Positions 48,295 to 58,109 of a DNA stretch of 64,000 nucleotides are shown one piece after another. Source of the DNA: JAGPCH01 sp039810605. GTDB lineage: Bacteria > Bacteroidota > Ignavibacteria > Tepidaquicellales > Tepidaquicellaceae. The notes beneath the pieces are model-generated. The model was not told where the DNA came from. It made no database searches and was given only the letters and a program-made list of their open reading frames with translations. Position 1 is the first letter of the stretch; each line of letters opens with the position of its first letter. The translations under genes and the position numbers were made by a program. Location of the stretch: positions 1 through 64,000 of the forward strand of contig JBDHXH010000006.1 in assembly GCA_039810605.1 (NCBI GenBank), in the 5' to 3' direction.

Positions 48295-49394
48295 AATTTT
48301 TGTCCTTTCCAGTTGATCTTCCTTCCAAATAAAAAACTAAACGGGAGTGTCAGCCCGTAAAGTGCAAAGTAAATTATGAACAAGGGGTAAAATTTATAGA
48401 GACTTCTCATTTCAAAGCGTGAAAAAGTCTTGCTGATAAGAATTATTTCCGACAATGTCTTCACAATTATCAGAATGCAATAAAGTTTTGCATTTATTAA
48501 GAACAATCCGAACAGCAGCATGAAATTTGTCAGGTATAATTCAAATCCTAATATGTATCCGAGCATGTTAATTCCGATTCCTCCTCTGAACCAGCGCCTT
48601 TTCTGGCTGAACAATTCACTGACGCTCATACACGGCAATGTCTCGGCAAGACAATTTCTATCCGCCGGAAAACGAATTTCATAATCCTTCATCGTATCAA
48701 TCTTCCTCATCAATGCAAGGTCTTCTGTAACCGAAAAATTCATATTCTCATAGCCTCCTGAATTTTTGTAGCTCTCTTTCGTAAATGAGAGATTATTTCC
48801 AAGACAGCTCAATATCATCTTTAAGCCTGCACTTGCCGATGCAAGAGTAAGAAGATACATCCAGTCAATGTTCTGAAGAATTGAGAACAATCCCATCTGC
48901 TTAATTGATGTGAAACCGCAGACCATCGCAGTGTCTTGCCGGTAATATGAAACAGTACTCTTGACCCATTGAGTTGGAACGACGCAATCAGCATCGGTTG
49001 AAATGATTATCTTACCTCTGCAAATTCCGATAGCGCTGTGAATTGCATTTGCTTTGCCTATAAGGTTCCCGGAGGCTGCGGCAGGTCTGATTATTTTGAA
49101 TGTGCTCTTGCCGGCCGTTGCCTTCTGCATCAATTCATAAGTATTGTCGCCGGAATTATCATCAACAAGAATTATCTCAAGCAGTTCTTCCGGATAATCG
49201 AGGTTCCTCAATGATTCGATGCAACGTTCGATATTCGTTGATTCATTCTTTGCAGCAACGATAACGGATACTGCAGGATATTCCGAAGCAGGGCAGGGTG
49301 TTAAGCTAAGTGATCTGCGATAAGCAAAATACAGGATCAGATGGATCAGAAAATAGAAAAGAATTACTGCGATGAAAAAATATTCCGCAAACAA
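48291..49394 (-). CDS. membrane glycosyltransferase, family 2
   Basis: 367 residues. N-terminal membrane segment (residues 5-25), GT-A domain with VSVIVAAKNESTNIERCIESL, DDNSGDN, the DxD-like TDADC, the acceptor ED motif (SVTEDLALM) and QKRRWFRGG, then membrane segments near 275-355. Matches processive/lipid-linked GT2 enzymes. Donor and acceptor unknown. Confidence 0.88.
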   Translation of the reverse strand: MFAEYFFIAVILFYFLIHLILYFAYRRSLSLTPCPASEYPAVSVIVAAKNESTNIERCIESLRNLDYPEELLEIILVDDNSGDNTYELMQKATAGKSTFKIIRPAAASGNLIGKANAIHSAIGICRGKIIISTDADCVVPTQWVKSTVSYYRQDTAMVCGFTSIKQMGLFSILQNIDWMYLLTLASASAGLKMILSCLGNNLSFTKESYKNSGGYENMNFSVTEDLALMRKIDTMKDYEIRFPADRNCLAETLPCMSVSELFSQKRRWFRGGIGINMLGYILGFELYLTNFMLLFGLFLINAKLYCILIIVKTLSEIILISKTFSRFEMRSLYKFYPLFIIYFALYGLTLPFSFLFGRKINWKGQKF

Positions 49395-49400
49395 ATTGAA

Positions 49401-49435
49401 AGGGTGATTACCTTTTTTCCAAAGATAATCACCCT
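49401..49435 (-). terminator. hairpin after the M6-like gene
   Basis: 10-bp stem AGGGTGATTA / TAATCACCCT with a 15-nt loop, 27 bp past the stop of the minus-strand M6-like gene and in front of the glycosyltransferase start. Followed on the minus strand by TTCAATTTG, a weak T run. Confidence 0.55.
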
Positions 49436-49461
49436 GTGATATAAAATATATTTTAAAATAA

Positions 49462-52400
49462 TTATTTGACTACGGCAATTTTGATGATTCGCTTTTCGGT
49501 GCTGCCGTCAATATCGGCTTCAACAACTCCGTAATAAATTCCGCTTTGCACTGACGAGACATCCCATTTCACTTCATTGTCGGCACGTGAAACCGATGTT
49601 CCTTTTAAAGTAGCAACAAGTTCACCCGAAAGGTCGAGTATTCTTACATTTACACTTGATGCATTTCCATTCAGATAATAACGGATGAATGTTTGATTCT
49701 CATATACCGGATTTGGCCAGTTATAAACTTTGTCTGCAGGCAGTTTATCAGTAATATTAGTCGGTGAGTTACCGGCTACAAAATTATTATTGGAAAGATA
49801 TTGATCTTTAAGATAATTTTTCCAGAGAATCTTGCCTGCATTAAATACAGTTCCCGTTTTGAATCCATATAAGTATCCATCACCGCTGACAATAGTAATC
49901 CCAAGAGTATCATTGAGATTGACGAGTGACGGAGTAGCAGTTGTGCGCGGTCCGATCTTCACGGGAAAACCCGGAAGCACATTTCCATTTACGCCATAAG
50001 CATACAAGTCGCCGTTTGATGTTGCAAACAGGAGATCATAGACATTATCATTGTTAATGTCCGCCGCTGCAATTCCGGAAGTAATGTCATCGTTTAAATC
50101 TACCGGAAAGTTATCAATCAGCACCCCGCCTGAATTAACAGCATAAACCTTCCCGTCGCCCACGAAAATAATCTCCTGTTTTCCGTCACTGTTCACGTCA
50201 GCGAGAATCGGTGAATGAGGAATGTTTGAGATACCGTAATTTACATTGAGCGGACTGAAATTAAGAAAAAATTGATTCGAGTTGTTAACAATCAGAATGT
50301 CTGATGACGTAGGAGTGGTAATGTTTCCGGTAACAAGAAATTTTTCCTGGTCGGAAATGTAAACAAGCGACGTATCCTTTAGTGAAAATTGTTTGACAGC
50401 ACCTGTGACGGTAGTAATCAGACTCGTTACATTATCGGGAGTATAGCTGACTATCTTGCCGTCCTTTCTTCCGGTATAAATTCTGTCGGTTGGATCAACA
50501 GACAACGGCGAGCAGGAAGAAATTGCGCCGCTCCAAAAGTACTGATTCATTCCGAGATTATTCCTGAACGCAATTCCTGTATCCGAAAGTGCAACTATGT
50601 ATTTATGGTTTTGAGTGACATTAGTGGCAGGAATATATTTCCCGAATCCGGATATGATCAATCCCGAGGGTAATGCAGAGTCAACAGGAGTTCCGTCGCT
50701 CTTAAAACCATAGATGTTATAATTTGAATTGGCGAAAATTTCTTCGGAAGAATTTCCGGAGTAATCAAAAGCAGTTGATTGAGAATTGCCGCTTGTATCA
50801 ATGCCTATAAATTTCGGAAAATTTGTAATTGGCTTAAGTTCATTCATACCGACAGAAACTTTAAAACTCATCAAAGTATCAATCGTCCCGAATTCGGTAA
50901 TATTAATATTGTTATTCGCGAGTGAGTAGCTCAATGAATTCGGATATGAAGAAGGAGTAAATGCATTCTTGTAAACGTTAGTTGGCACCTGATGAGATCC
51001 ATTAAACCAATAGTCCACGGGAGTTCCGTCGCCTGTAATATTTCCAAACGGAGTTGAAAAAGTTACTCCGATTTCCTGTGCGCCCTTTGCTTCTTCGAGG
51101 TCTACTCCTCTGTGGTCGAAGTTATTGTTGATTGTATTCGATGAAATATTTGCATCAATAACATTTTCGTCAATGTGCCAGATTAAAATTCCGCCCTTGT
51201 ATGCATTGCTGTTATCTATAAGCCCCGGCAAGCTCCAGTCATAGGTCTCAACATCTGTTATGTTTCCGTCGAGTTTATACAGACTCGTATATGCATTCGA
51301 ATAGTAAAATCCGTTTTCAAGATCCTGTGTATATACTGTGGAGTCATTAAAACTTCTGTTGCGGGAGTATATTGTCTGTCCGTTGTTTTGCGGATCGCGG
51401 TTTCTGTTTTCAACCAGGAAATACTCTTTGCTGCTCATTAGAACTTTGAAGATTGTCGAATCTCTTTCAATGTTTTTTGAACTCGAGGGAATTTTAAAAT
51501 TACCGGATGAAATGACAACCGGATTAATCCAACCAAGATAAATCTTTTCCCATGCTGATGGTTCGGGAGGAAAGATGCCATTGTAGCTGAAAAGCGATTG
51601 ACCGTCCATCAATCCGAATCTGCCGATTGCAGTTGTACCGTTGGAAGTATTAAACAAATCGGGGAGCCCGAGATAGCTTCCGAAATTTGCAGCAAGAATT
51701 CCGTTCATTCCAAGTTCGATTAAGAAAGTACCTGATGTCAAAGCAAGCTCTCGCAATTCAGTCGAAGGAATGATAAGCGAGTTTTGAATGAAGAGTCCTT
51801 CTGAAGTATGATATCCGTTGTAACTGTTCCCATAAAACTCTTTCAGGTTTTTGAGTCCAAGATAAACAGATGGAATATCATAAGGTGTCGGGTCAAATCC
51901 AAGCAGTGAAGAAAGATCAATATCTCTGCCGGCTCCGGCGTGGAATATTATGAAAGCTGTCTTTGCAGGATCATAAGATGCAAAGTTTACAAAACTGTCC
52001 GCCCGCGCCCATGAATCCTGGAACAGAGTTCCGAGTTTTGCATTGTTTTCATTTCTTTGGGGTGAATAAGACTGCATGTTGCCGGGAAGATTTATAACCT
52101 TACCATACAAATCATACTTTATGTTCAGTTTTCCTTTAGAGGATTTGCTGAAATAGTTTTTTAGAAACTTCAGGTGATCTGCAAAGTAGGCGCTGTCATA
52201 CGGCGGTGCATCCACGACAGTGTCCCTTCCTGTTGAACCGTTATAATACTTGCTGGAGAGATCGAATGTGCCATTCCCTGTTGTCCTTCCGTCATTATCG
52301 GGGACAAACTGCACCATGATAGCAACAACAGTCAGAGTATCCGTTCCTGCAAAAAAATTCTTTGGACTTGATGAAGAATTCTCGGTGCCGAATTTCACGG

Positions 52401-52497
52401 GATGTGAAAGCTTTGCGTCAAATTTTTTCTGCTGCGCAAATGAATACTGGAGTGATAAAATTACAATTGCAAGAAAGGTGAAAAGCTTAATCGGCAT
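49462..52497 (-). CDS. secreted M6-like pseudo-metalloprotease with FG-GAP-like propeller and T9SS domain
   Basis: 1011 residues. Signal peptide MPIKLFTFLAIVILSLQYSFAQ. About 50-540 resembles M6 (immune inhibitor A-like) metalloproteases: LTVVAIMVQFVPDNDGR, FLKNYFSKSSKGKLNIKYDLYG, FIIFHAGAGRDIDL, YLGLPDLFNTSNG and GGILIWHIDENVID. The zinc site is lost: the place of HEFGH before YLGLPDL reads ANFGS (270-274). Then VCBS/FG-GAP repeats (ADVNSDGKQEIIFVGDGKVYA, ADINNDNVYDLLFATSNGDLYAYG) and a type A sorting domain (NWPNPVYENQTFIRYYL to IKIAVVK). Lies just downstream of porV-porU. Confidence 0.88.
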   Translation of the reverse strand: MPIKLFTFLAIVILSLQYSFAQQKKFDAKLSHPVKFGTENSSSSPKNFFAGTDTLTVVAIMVQFVPDNDGRTTGNGTFDLSSKYYNGSTGRDTVVDAPPYDSAYFADHLKFLKNYFSKSSKGKLNIKYDLYGKVINLPGNMQSYSPQRNENNAKLGTLFQDSWARADSFVNFASYDPAKTAFIIFHAGAGRDIDLSSLLGFDPTPYDIPSVYLGLKNLKEFYGNSYNGYHTSEGLFIQNSLIIPSTELRELALTSGTFLIELGMNGILAANFGSYLGLPDLFNTSNGTTAIGRFGLMDGQSLFSYNGIFPPEPSAWEKIYLGWINPVVISSGNFKIPSSSKNIERDSTIFKVLMSSKEYFLVENRNRDPQNNGQTIYSRNRSFNDSTVYTQDLENGFYYSNAYTSLYKLDGNITDVETYDWSLPGLIDNSNAYKGGILIWHIDENVIDANISSNTINNNFDHRGVDLEEAKGAQEIGVTFSTPFGNITGDGTPVDYWFNGSHQVPTNVYKNAFTPSSYPNSLSYSLANNNINITEFGTIDTLMSFKVSVGMNELKPITNFPKFIGIDTSGNSQSTAFDYSGNSSEEIFANSNYNIYGFKSDGTPVDSALPSGLIISGFGKYIPATNVTQNHKYIVALSDTGIAFRNNLGMNQYFWSGAISSCSPLSVDPTDRIYTGRKDGKIVSYTPDNVTSLITTVTGAVKQFSLKDTSLVYISDQEKFLVTGNITTPTSSDILIVNNSNQFFLNFSPLNVNYGISNIPHSPILADVNSDGKQEIIFVGDGKVYAVNSGGVLIDNFPVDLNDDITSGIAAADINNDNVYDLLFATSNGDLYAYGVNGNVLPGFPVKIGPRTTATPSLVNLNDTLGITIVSGDGYLYGFKTGTVFNAGKILWKNYLKDQYLSNNNFVAGNSPTNITDKLPADKVYNWPNPVYENQTFIRYYLNGNASSVNVRILDLSGELVATLKGTSVSRADNEVKWDVSSVQSGIYYGVVEADIDGSTEKRIIKIAVVK

Positions 52498-52517
52498 CCT
52501 TTAAGATTAAATATTTA

Positions 52518-52551
52518 AAAACCATAGTTCATGCTGTTGAACTATGGTTTT
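52518..52551 (-). terminator. intrinsic terminator of porU-porV
   Basis: Perfect 14-bp stem AAAACCATAGTTCA / TGAACTATGGTTTT with a 6-nt loop, 30 bp past the porV stop on the minus strand; the minus-strand 3' side ends in TTTTTAAATATTT. Separates porV from the M6-like gene. Confidence 0.8.
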
Positions 52552-52580
52552 GAATTTTGAATTTTTCTTTATGCAAAACT

Positions 52581-53741
52581 TTAAAAATTTACGAGCAGCC
52601 CGAACCGCAAAGTGTTGGCAAGCGGATGAGTCTCTTCAATTGTACTGATGTAACCGAAATCAAAACCATAAAGGTCATATCTCAAACCTGCGCCGAGAGT
52701 AAAGAACTTTCTGTTACCGTTTGATGGATCTTCATAAAAGTATCCGGCTCTTAAAGCAATAAGTTTAGGATTTCCATACCAGTATTCTGCACCAATTGAG
52801 GTCTGAATTGATTTTGCAATTCCGGATATACCGCCTTTCCATGATGTAAACATTGCCTGATAAAAAGGATCAACAGAACCTTCCTGAATGACAACTTCCT
52901 GACCTCCCGTAGTATCTATGATCTGCAGAGTACGGTTTACAAGCAGCTTCGAAAAATCCGCAGTAAGTGTAAGAGAATTAAATTCAGATTTAATAACTTC
53001 GTATGCGACACCCAATCTTAATTGTTGCGGAAGCGGATCTGCCTGCGCGGCATCAACATAAGAAATCTTCGGACCCATGTTCGAAAGGTTTACTCCGGTG
53101 CTAAATCTGTTTGCAAACCACTTTGGACCTTTTATAGGACGATACATTGTTGACAAATCGAAAGCGACCGCGATCCCTGTTCCTGATCCCTTTTCATTCT
53201 GCACATTGAAATTTGTAGGCGACAATCGGCTGTATATGAACCTTCCCGTTACTCCACCTGCCCAGTTTTTTCCAAGCATAGTAGCGTAAGCAACATCAAA
53301 AGCCATTTCGTAAGCTTTATAATTTCTTTCCGGCTGTGCATTTCCGAATTCGTCAGTTACTATGACTTCTCCAATGTTAAGATAGGTAAGACTTGTACCA
53401 AGCGTACCATTGATTCCCTTTATATATTTTTTAGCTGCAACGTAATCATAGAAAAGGTCTCCGATGTTTAGCCCCGCGAGCCACGGAGAATGGGTAAAGT
53501 TTACTTCGGTACCGACCTTCTGAAACGCCAGTCCTGAAGGATTCCAGTGCATAGCTGTTGCATCGTCGGCAATCGCAGTTCCGGTTTCTCCCATTCCTCC
53601 GAATCTGGAATTCGGACCAATAAGCAGGAACGGAACTCCTGTAGATACAGCTGTTTGTGAATAAAGCTCATTACTATTGAAAGTAAAGAAACTTGCTATG
53701 AATAATCCCGCCATAAAGCCGGCGAGTGATTTTCTGAACAT
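52581..53741 (-). CDS. porV: type IX secretion system outer-membrane protein PorV
   Basis: 386 residues from the ATG at 53741; GGAGGA lies 9 bp upstream (53756-53751), and a TTG directly before the ATG is less likely. Signal peptide followed by GVPFLLIGPNSRFGGMGETGTAIADDATAMHWNPSGLAF, the PorV/PorQ/FadL-like signature. PorV is the T9SS shuttle that carries cargo from the Sov translocon to the PorU attachment complex. Lies 23 bp after porU, evidently one operon. Confidence 0.9.
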   Translation of the reverse strand: MFRKSLAGFMAGLFIASFFTFNSNELYSQTAVSTGVPFLLIGPNSRFGGMGETGTAIADDATAMHWNPSGLAFQKVGTEVNFTHSPWLAGLNIGDLFYDYVAAKKYIKGINGTLGTSLTYLNIGEVIVTDEFGNAQPERNYKAYEMAFDVAYATMLGKNWAGGVTGRFIYSRLSPTNFNVQNEKGSGTGIAVAFDLSTMYRPIKGPKWFANRFSTGVNLSNMGPKISYVDAAQADPLPQQLRLGVAYEVIKSEFNSLTLTADFSKLLVNRTLQIIDTTGGQEVVIQEGSVDPFYQAMFTSWKGGISGIAKSIQTSIGAEYWYGNPKLIALRAGYFYEDPSNGNRKFFTLGAGLRYDLYGFDFGYISTIEETHPLANTLRFGLLVNF

Positions 53742-53750
53742 CAAATGATT

Positions 53751-53756
53751 TCCTCC
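53751..53756 (-). promoter_or_regulatory. ribosome binding site of porV
   Basis: GGAGGA on the minus strand with 9 bp to ATG 53741. One of the few strong Shine-Dalgarno sites in the window; it supports the chosen start. Confidence 0.7.
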
Positions 53757-53764
53757 ATTAAGAT

Positions 53765-56700
53765 TTATTTTAACTTTGCAAGTTTTCCAATTGTTGACTT
53801 GGAATAACCGCCAGCTTCGGATTTAATTATTATTTTATATAGGTAAGTACCATTAGCGATAATGTCGCCGTCTGTATCTTTTCCGTCCCAAGGAATAGAC
53901 ACAAATTTATCGGTAATATTGCTTTTATTCAATTCTTTTATCAGTCTTCCGTTGACCGTATAGATTTTTATATCAGCATCAAGCGGCTCGCTGAAATTAT
54001 GCTCAAAGACAAAGTTTGTAAAGTCCTGCATCGGGTTTGGATAATTGTAAACATTATCAAGCGCAAGCTGACTGCTTGACTTGACTTCAAAGTCAACAAT
54101 CGAAGTATTGAAATTATTGTATGTATCCCATGCCTTAATTTCCAGCTTATAATTGCCGTCTGCAAGATCATTCAACTGATATTCAACAGACCCATTCTGA
54201 TATGAAGAACTGCTTGTAAAAAAAGGAGTGAGATCAATTTTGTTATTCTCGTCATCGTTGAGAATTGCTTCTATCTTGTGGCCAATCGTTCCTGTAAGAT
54301 TTATTCCATTGTCATCAGATATGTCGGCTATTAACTTTGGATTCTGGTTTACAAGATCGCCTGTCCTGAAGTTTCTGCTGTCAAGATATACGTTAATTGA
54401 AGGTCCGGTCGAGTCAACAGCCGCTAAAGAATCAATTCCGTTCATAATGAAATTGTTGGAGAAACCTATTCCGTCTGTTGAGCCGTTGTTAAGATATGCC
54501 ATTATTCTTCCTCTGCCGGGATTGTATGAAATATCTCTCGGCACAACGAAGTCTATGCTCCACTTTCCGTTTACAACACTTCTTTTTCCGGTAAAAATTT
54601 TGCCTCCGAAAAGTTTGTAATTAAAAGTATATCCGAAATCTATCAGTGAAATGTTTTTGTCAACGTCAAAGACTTCGAGCTCTACAGTTCCATTATAATC
54701 ACCCCAAAAGCTCGAGTCATTCTTCAGCACGCTTCCGTATATCCTGACTTTCTGAAGTGATTTCATCTCAAACAATTGTCCGCCAGGGGTTGAATTGATG
54801 CTGTCAATCCGCGTGCGCACTTCCGGAACTCCAAGTCTCAATGTAGGGTCGCATAGTAATGCAAACTTGAGATCATTGTCAAAATATAATTCCTGCTTGA
54901 CATTAAACATTGCCTTGCCCGTCCTTAGTGTATAATCAAGCGTGTCAATCTTAAATAGATTCAAATAAAGCTTGTTGTTAAAAGTTGCATTTTGAACACT
55001 ATAAACAGGTCTCACAGCGGCAACAACTCCGATTGCTCCTTTATCTTTAATGGTTACGAGTTGTTCGCCCGCACTAAGGTTATATGGATCGTCCCACCTT
55101 GCAAGGTCGCAACTCGCAATGGTTACAAAAGAATATTTGTTTTTATTTGTAAGCAGCGGAACTGTTACCTGCCTTTCAAAGATATGCTCATGCGCCCACA
55201 AGTCAATACTTCCGTGCCCCGTATAATTTATAATGAGCTTTCCCTTATTCCATTCCTTAATGATATCAGCATTGGCTCCGGGTTTTCGTCTTCCCTGCGG
55301 TGTGATTTCAGCAGGATAACTTACAATATAAACTTTATCTTTCTTCAAATATGAAGGAGAATAATTTTGCGCAACGTCTTCACATTGGTCAGTATGGAGG
55401 CTTCCTTCTTCTCCGTTAGTGTTCTCTGTAGTCCATCCGTCATCTGCGACATAAAGAGCTTCCATTCTCCATTGGTCAAAATTGGCGGGGTCTTCGTAGC
55501 TGATAATCTTATCAACAACAGTATTAGCTTCATCAGGTGATACTGCTGGCAGCCTTCCTCCTGCGAAATCCGAAATGCAACTCTCCGGTTCGGGATGGCT
55601 TTCATTAATTTCCATTATGAAGTCGTCGCTGCAATAACTGTCAACGTCATTTGCATAAGGCGAGCTTCTGCTGATAGGCGGTATCCAATTCTTTGAACCG
55701 TTTGAATTCAGATTGTAAATATTTTTGTAATCGTAACTGCCGTCTCCAAGAAACAAAACATACACAGGTCTTTCCTGCCAGTTGTTGTATGCAAATTTAA
55801 GAAAATTCCTGACAGCAGCAGGATCAGGTGAACCGGATGAAAACTCATTATAAATTTTTTCGATTTCAACAACCGCTGTCCTGATATAATTTTGACCCGG
55901 CTTTTCTCTTTGCGCTTTGAGTCTGTTCGCGGCGCCAAGAAATTCCTTTGGAGTAATGATAATGAAACTAGCACCCTGCTCGAGATCACCTTTTAGATTC
56001 TGATTTGCGTCAAGCCTTGCAATAGATGTCGGAGTCTTATAGCTGTTTCCGGATGCAATGAATTCCTGCGGAGAATTTTGCTGAACATTTGTCTGGAAGC
56101 GAATGACTCCGTTTGCGAATGAAATAGGATTGACGAGATGTACATCCCTGTAGTCAGTAACATTGAAGATTTTTACATCCGAAGAATTAAAGTTGCTGAC
56201 TTGATATTCAACAACCGCTGAAGTATCAGGCGTGTTGAACCTCAAGTAATTATTGTCAGCTGAAAACTGTCTGTCATACAATATCTCATAGTAATCATAG
56301 TATCCTGCAACATTGGGCGAATTGCCGTCCTGTGAACGAAGCGATGCCTTAAAATTCGTGCTTGTCTTTCCGGGTGAAAGGGGATAGCTTACTCCGGTCA
56401 TGTCATTATTCATATTGACCAGATTAATGTGAGAGAACCCGTTGGTAAGTCTTGGTATCCATTGGTTCAAAATGAAGTTTGAATTCAGGTCTTCAAGTCT
56501 CCAGGTCTCGTCAAATGATGAACCGTTTCCGAAAAAAAATCTGAAATTAACATTACTGCCTGCGATATATCCTTTCAATTCACGGTTAAATGTAAAACTC
56601 TGATTAATGCTGATTCGCTGGCTCACCCAGAGATAGCCTGTTGATCCGAGATTGTTTACTTCAGGTTCTTCAAACAGTTTCTCCTTGAAGCCCGGCATCG

Positions 56701-57841
56701 GTGTTAATCCGGAAGCGGATGGCGAATTCTGTGAAGTCATTCTTTTCCCCGAAGCTCCTCCGTATGTTATCCAGTAATAAGTCGAAACTGAAAAATGGTT
56801 GATTGAATGAAAGTAAGTGCGTAGTGTCTGATTATAATTCCATTCATTTGGATTCCTTCCGTAAAACAGGATGTAGTCGTTGTCATTGAATTGTCCATCG
56901 TCTTCGCCGGAAACATAAATTGCGTCTTCGACAGGATCGAATGGATAATTAACGGCGTTATCATAAGGTACTTCCTTTCCGTCGTTCCCATAGATCTTAA
57001 TGGTTCTTGGATCAACTGAAGAAAGGTTCATTCCTGCAGACTGAAGAAAATTCTTATCGAGTTTATATATTCCGGATTCCTTTACTTCAATTCTGCAAAA
57101 AATTCCGGATGCAAAAATGCTGTTGACAACCGGCAGATCATTGACATGATTGAATTCTCTTGTGGACCAAGTTTCAGCAGCCTGAAAATTCAATGCTGCA
57201 TTTCTAAAGAACATCCTTTCTTCAAAGCTCAATGACTTGTTAAGGATAACAGGGCTGCCGGTGAAAATAAGTCTTACTCTTATGTAATTAAACTTTCGAA
57301 GAATTGCAGTTACGGGATTATACTGACAGGGATATAAATTAATATATCCGAAATATTTATTTCGTAGAGCCCCTGTGAATACAGCCTTTGCAGTTGGTCC
57401 CGGATAAAAGAAATTGTTCCCGTAAAATTTTTCATCTCTTATATATTCTCTTGCGACTCCGTCTTTTTTATCTTTGGAGGGCTTTAATGTGGGAACGGGA
57501 TTAATTTTCGCTCCCGTAACATCTTCATATTTGGAATCAACGACCTCGACTTTATAAGAAGATTCGTTTGGAAAAAAAACAGGGAAAGTACGCATCTTCA
57601 AATCAGGTTCACCCGGTGTCAGAACGCTGCTGACCGAATTTGCAAAGTCATTATCGCCATGATATTGCGGAACGAACTCAAGCTCGATGAATGATGAATT
57701 TGAATTTAGAATTCTGAAGTCAGGAAAAGACTCTTTGGTTTCGTTCGTTACCGGTACTTTCTGACTCCATGCATTGTTGAAATAAAAACAAACTGCTAAT
57801 ATGGCTGAAAAATAAATTGCTATTTTGAGGTTATGGTTCAT
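53765..57841 (-). CDS. porU: type IX secretion system sortase/signal peptidase PorU
   Basis: 1358 residues. Gingipain-like C25 cysteine peptidase that removes T9SS C-terminal domains and attaches cargo at the cell surface. Signal peptide at the N-terminus, a long beta-rich propart, then the C25 domain: YVLFLGDGSYDYKNI, DFAGGRLPAVSPDEANTVVDKIISYE, the catalytic histidine in NYTGHGSIDLWAHE (about residue 876) and catalytic cysteine in ASCDLARWDDP (about 911). The C-terminus has an Ig-like and a T9SS-like module (NYPNPMQDFTNFVF). Upstream of porV in a two-gene operon. Confidence 0.93.
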   Translation of the reverse strand: MNHNLKIAIYFSAILAVCFYFNNAWSQKVPVTNETKESFPDFRILNSNSSFIELEFVPQYHGDNDFANSVSSVLTPGEPDLKMRTFPVFFPNESSYKVEVVDSKYEDVTGAKINPVPTLKPSKDKKDGVAREYIRDEKFYGNNFFYPGPTAKAVFTGALRNKYFGYINLYPCQYNPVTAILRKFNYIRVRLIFTGSPVILNKSLSFEERMFFRNAALNFQAAETWSTREFNHVNDLPVVNSIFASGIFCRIEVKESGIYKLDKNFLQSAGMNLSSVDPRTIKIYGNDGKEVPYDNAVNYPFDPVEDAIYVSGEDDGQFNDNDYILFYGRNPNEWNYNQTLRTYFHSINHFSVSTYYWITYGGASGKRMTSQNSPSASGLTPMPGFKEKLFEEPEVNNLGSTGYLWVSQRISINQSFTFNRELKGYIAGSNVNFRFFFGNGSSFDETWRLEDLNSNFILNQWIPRLTNGFSHINLVNMNNDMTGVSYPLSPGKTSTNFKASLRSQDGNSPNVAGYYDYYEILYDRQFSADNNYLRFNTPDTSAVVEYQVSNFNSSDVKIFNVTDYRDVHLVNPISFANGVIRFQTNVQQNSPQEFIASGNSYKTPTSIARLDANQNLKGDLEQGASFIIITPKEFLGAANRLKAQREKPGQNYIRTAVVEIEKIYNEFSSGSPDPAAVRNFLKFAYNNWQERPVYVLFLGDGSYDYKNIYNLNSNGSKNWIPPISRSSPYANDVDSYCSDDFIMEINESHPEPESCISDFAGGRLPAVSPDEANTVVDKIISYEDPANFDQWRMEALYVADDGWTTENTNGEEGSLHTDQCEDVAQNYSPSYLKKDKVYIVSYPAEITPQGRRKPGANADIIKEWNKGKLIINYTGHGSIDLWAHEHIFERQVTVPLLTNKNKYSFVTIASCDLARWDDPYNLSAGEQLVTIKDKGAIGVVAAVRPVYSVQNATFNNKLYLNLFKIDTLDYTLRTGKAMFNVKQELYFDNDLKFALLCDPTLRLGVPEVRTRIDSINSTPGGQLFEMKSLQKVRIYGSVLKNDSSFWGDYNGTVELEVFDVDKNISLIDFGYTFNYKLFGGKIFTGKRSVVNGKWSIDFVVPRDISYNPGRGRIMAYLNNGSTDGIGFSNNFIMNGIDSLAAVDSTGPSINVYLDSRNFRTGDLVNQNPKLIADISDDNGINLTGTIGHKIEAILNDDENNKIDLTPFFTSSSSYQNGSVEYQLNDLADGNYKLEIKAWDTYNNFNTSIVDFEVKSSSQLALDNVYNYPNPMQDFTNFVFEHNFSEPLDADIKIYTVNGRLIKELNKSNITDKFVSIPWDGKDTDGDIIANGTYLYKIIIKSEAGGYSKSTIGKLAKLK

Positions 57842-57920
57842 TTATTCAGTTATATGTGATGCTTATGGCAAGAGAGCTAACAAATTCCTTCAAAAAAAAT
57901 TGCAGAATTCATATCAAATG

Positions 57921-57962
57921 AAAAAACCATTTTCCAAAGACAAATTCTTCTTTAAAAAATGG
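57921..57962 (-). terminator. terminator-like hairpin between rnc and porU
   Basis: On the minus strand, CCATTTT (57962-57956) pairs with AAAATGG (57933-57927), with flanking partial pairing, followed by six T. It lies 148 bp beyond the rnc stop and about 80 bp before the porU start, so it either ends the acpP-fabF-rnc transcript or attenuates porU. Confidence 0.6.
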
Positions 57963-58062
57963 CTTTGAAAATAATACATAGAGTTAATAAAATTTTTATA
58001 AAATCAATAAAAATTCTCTATATATTATTCCCGTGTTTAGTTTATTTGTTGAAATATCAGTG

Positions 58063-58093
58063 CAAATATATTCTTAGTAATCTCTAATGTCAA
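58063..58093 (-). promoter_or_regulatory. possible Bacteroidota-type promoter for porU
   Basis: Minus strand TTG (58093-58091), 20 bp, TATATTTG (58070-58063), fitting the TAnnTTTG consensus. Predicted start near 58055 gives a leader of about 210 nt that contains the terminator-like hairpin at 57921-57962. AT richness makes a chance match possible. Confidence 0.4.
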
Positions 58094-58109
58094 TGCTCAA
58101 GGTAATAAG

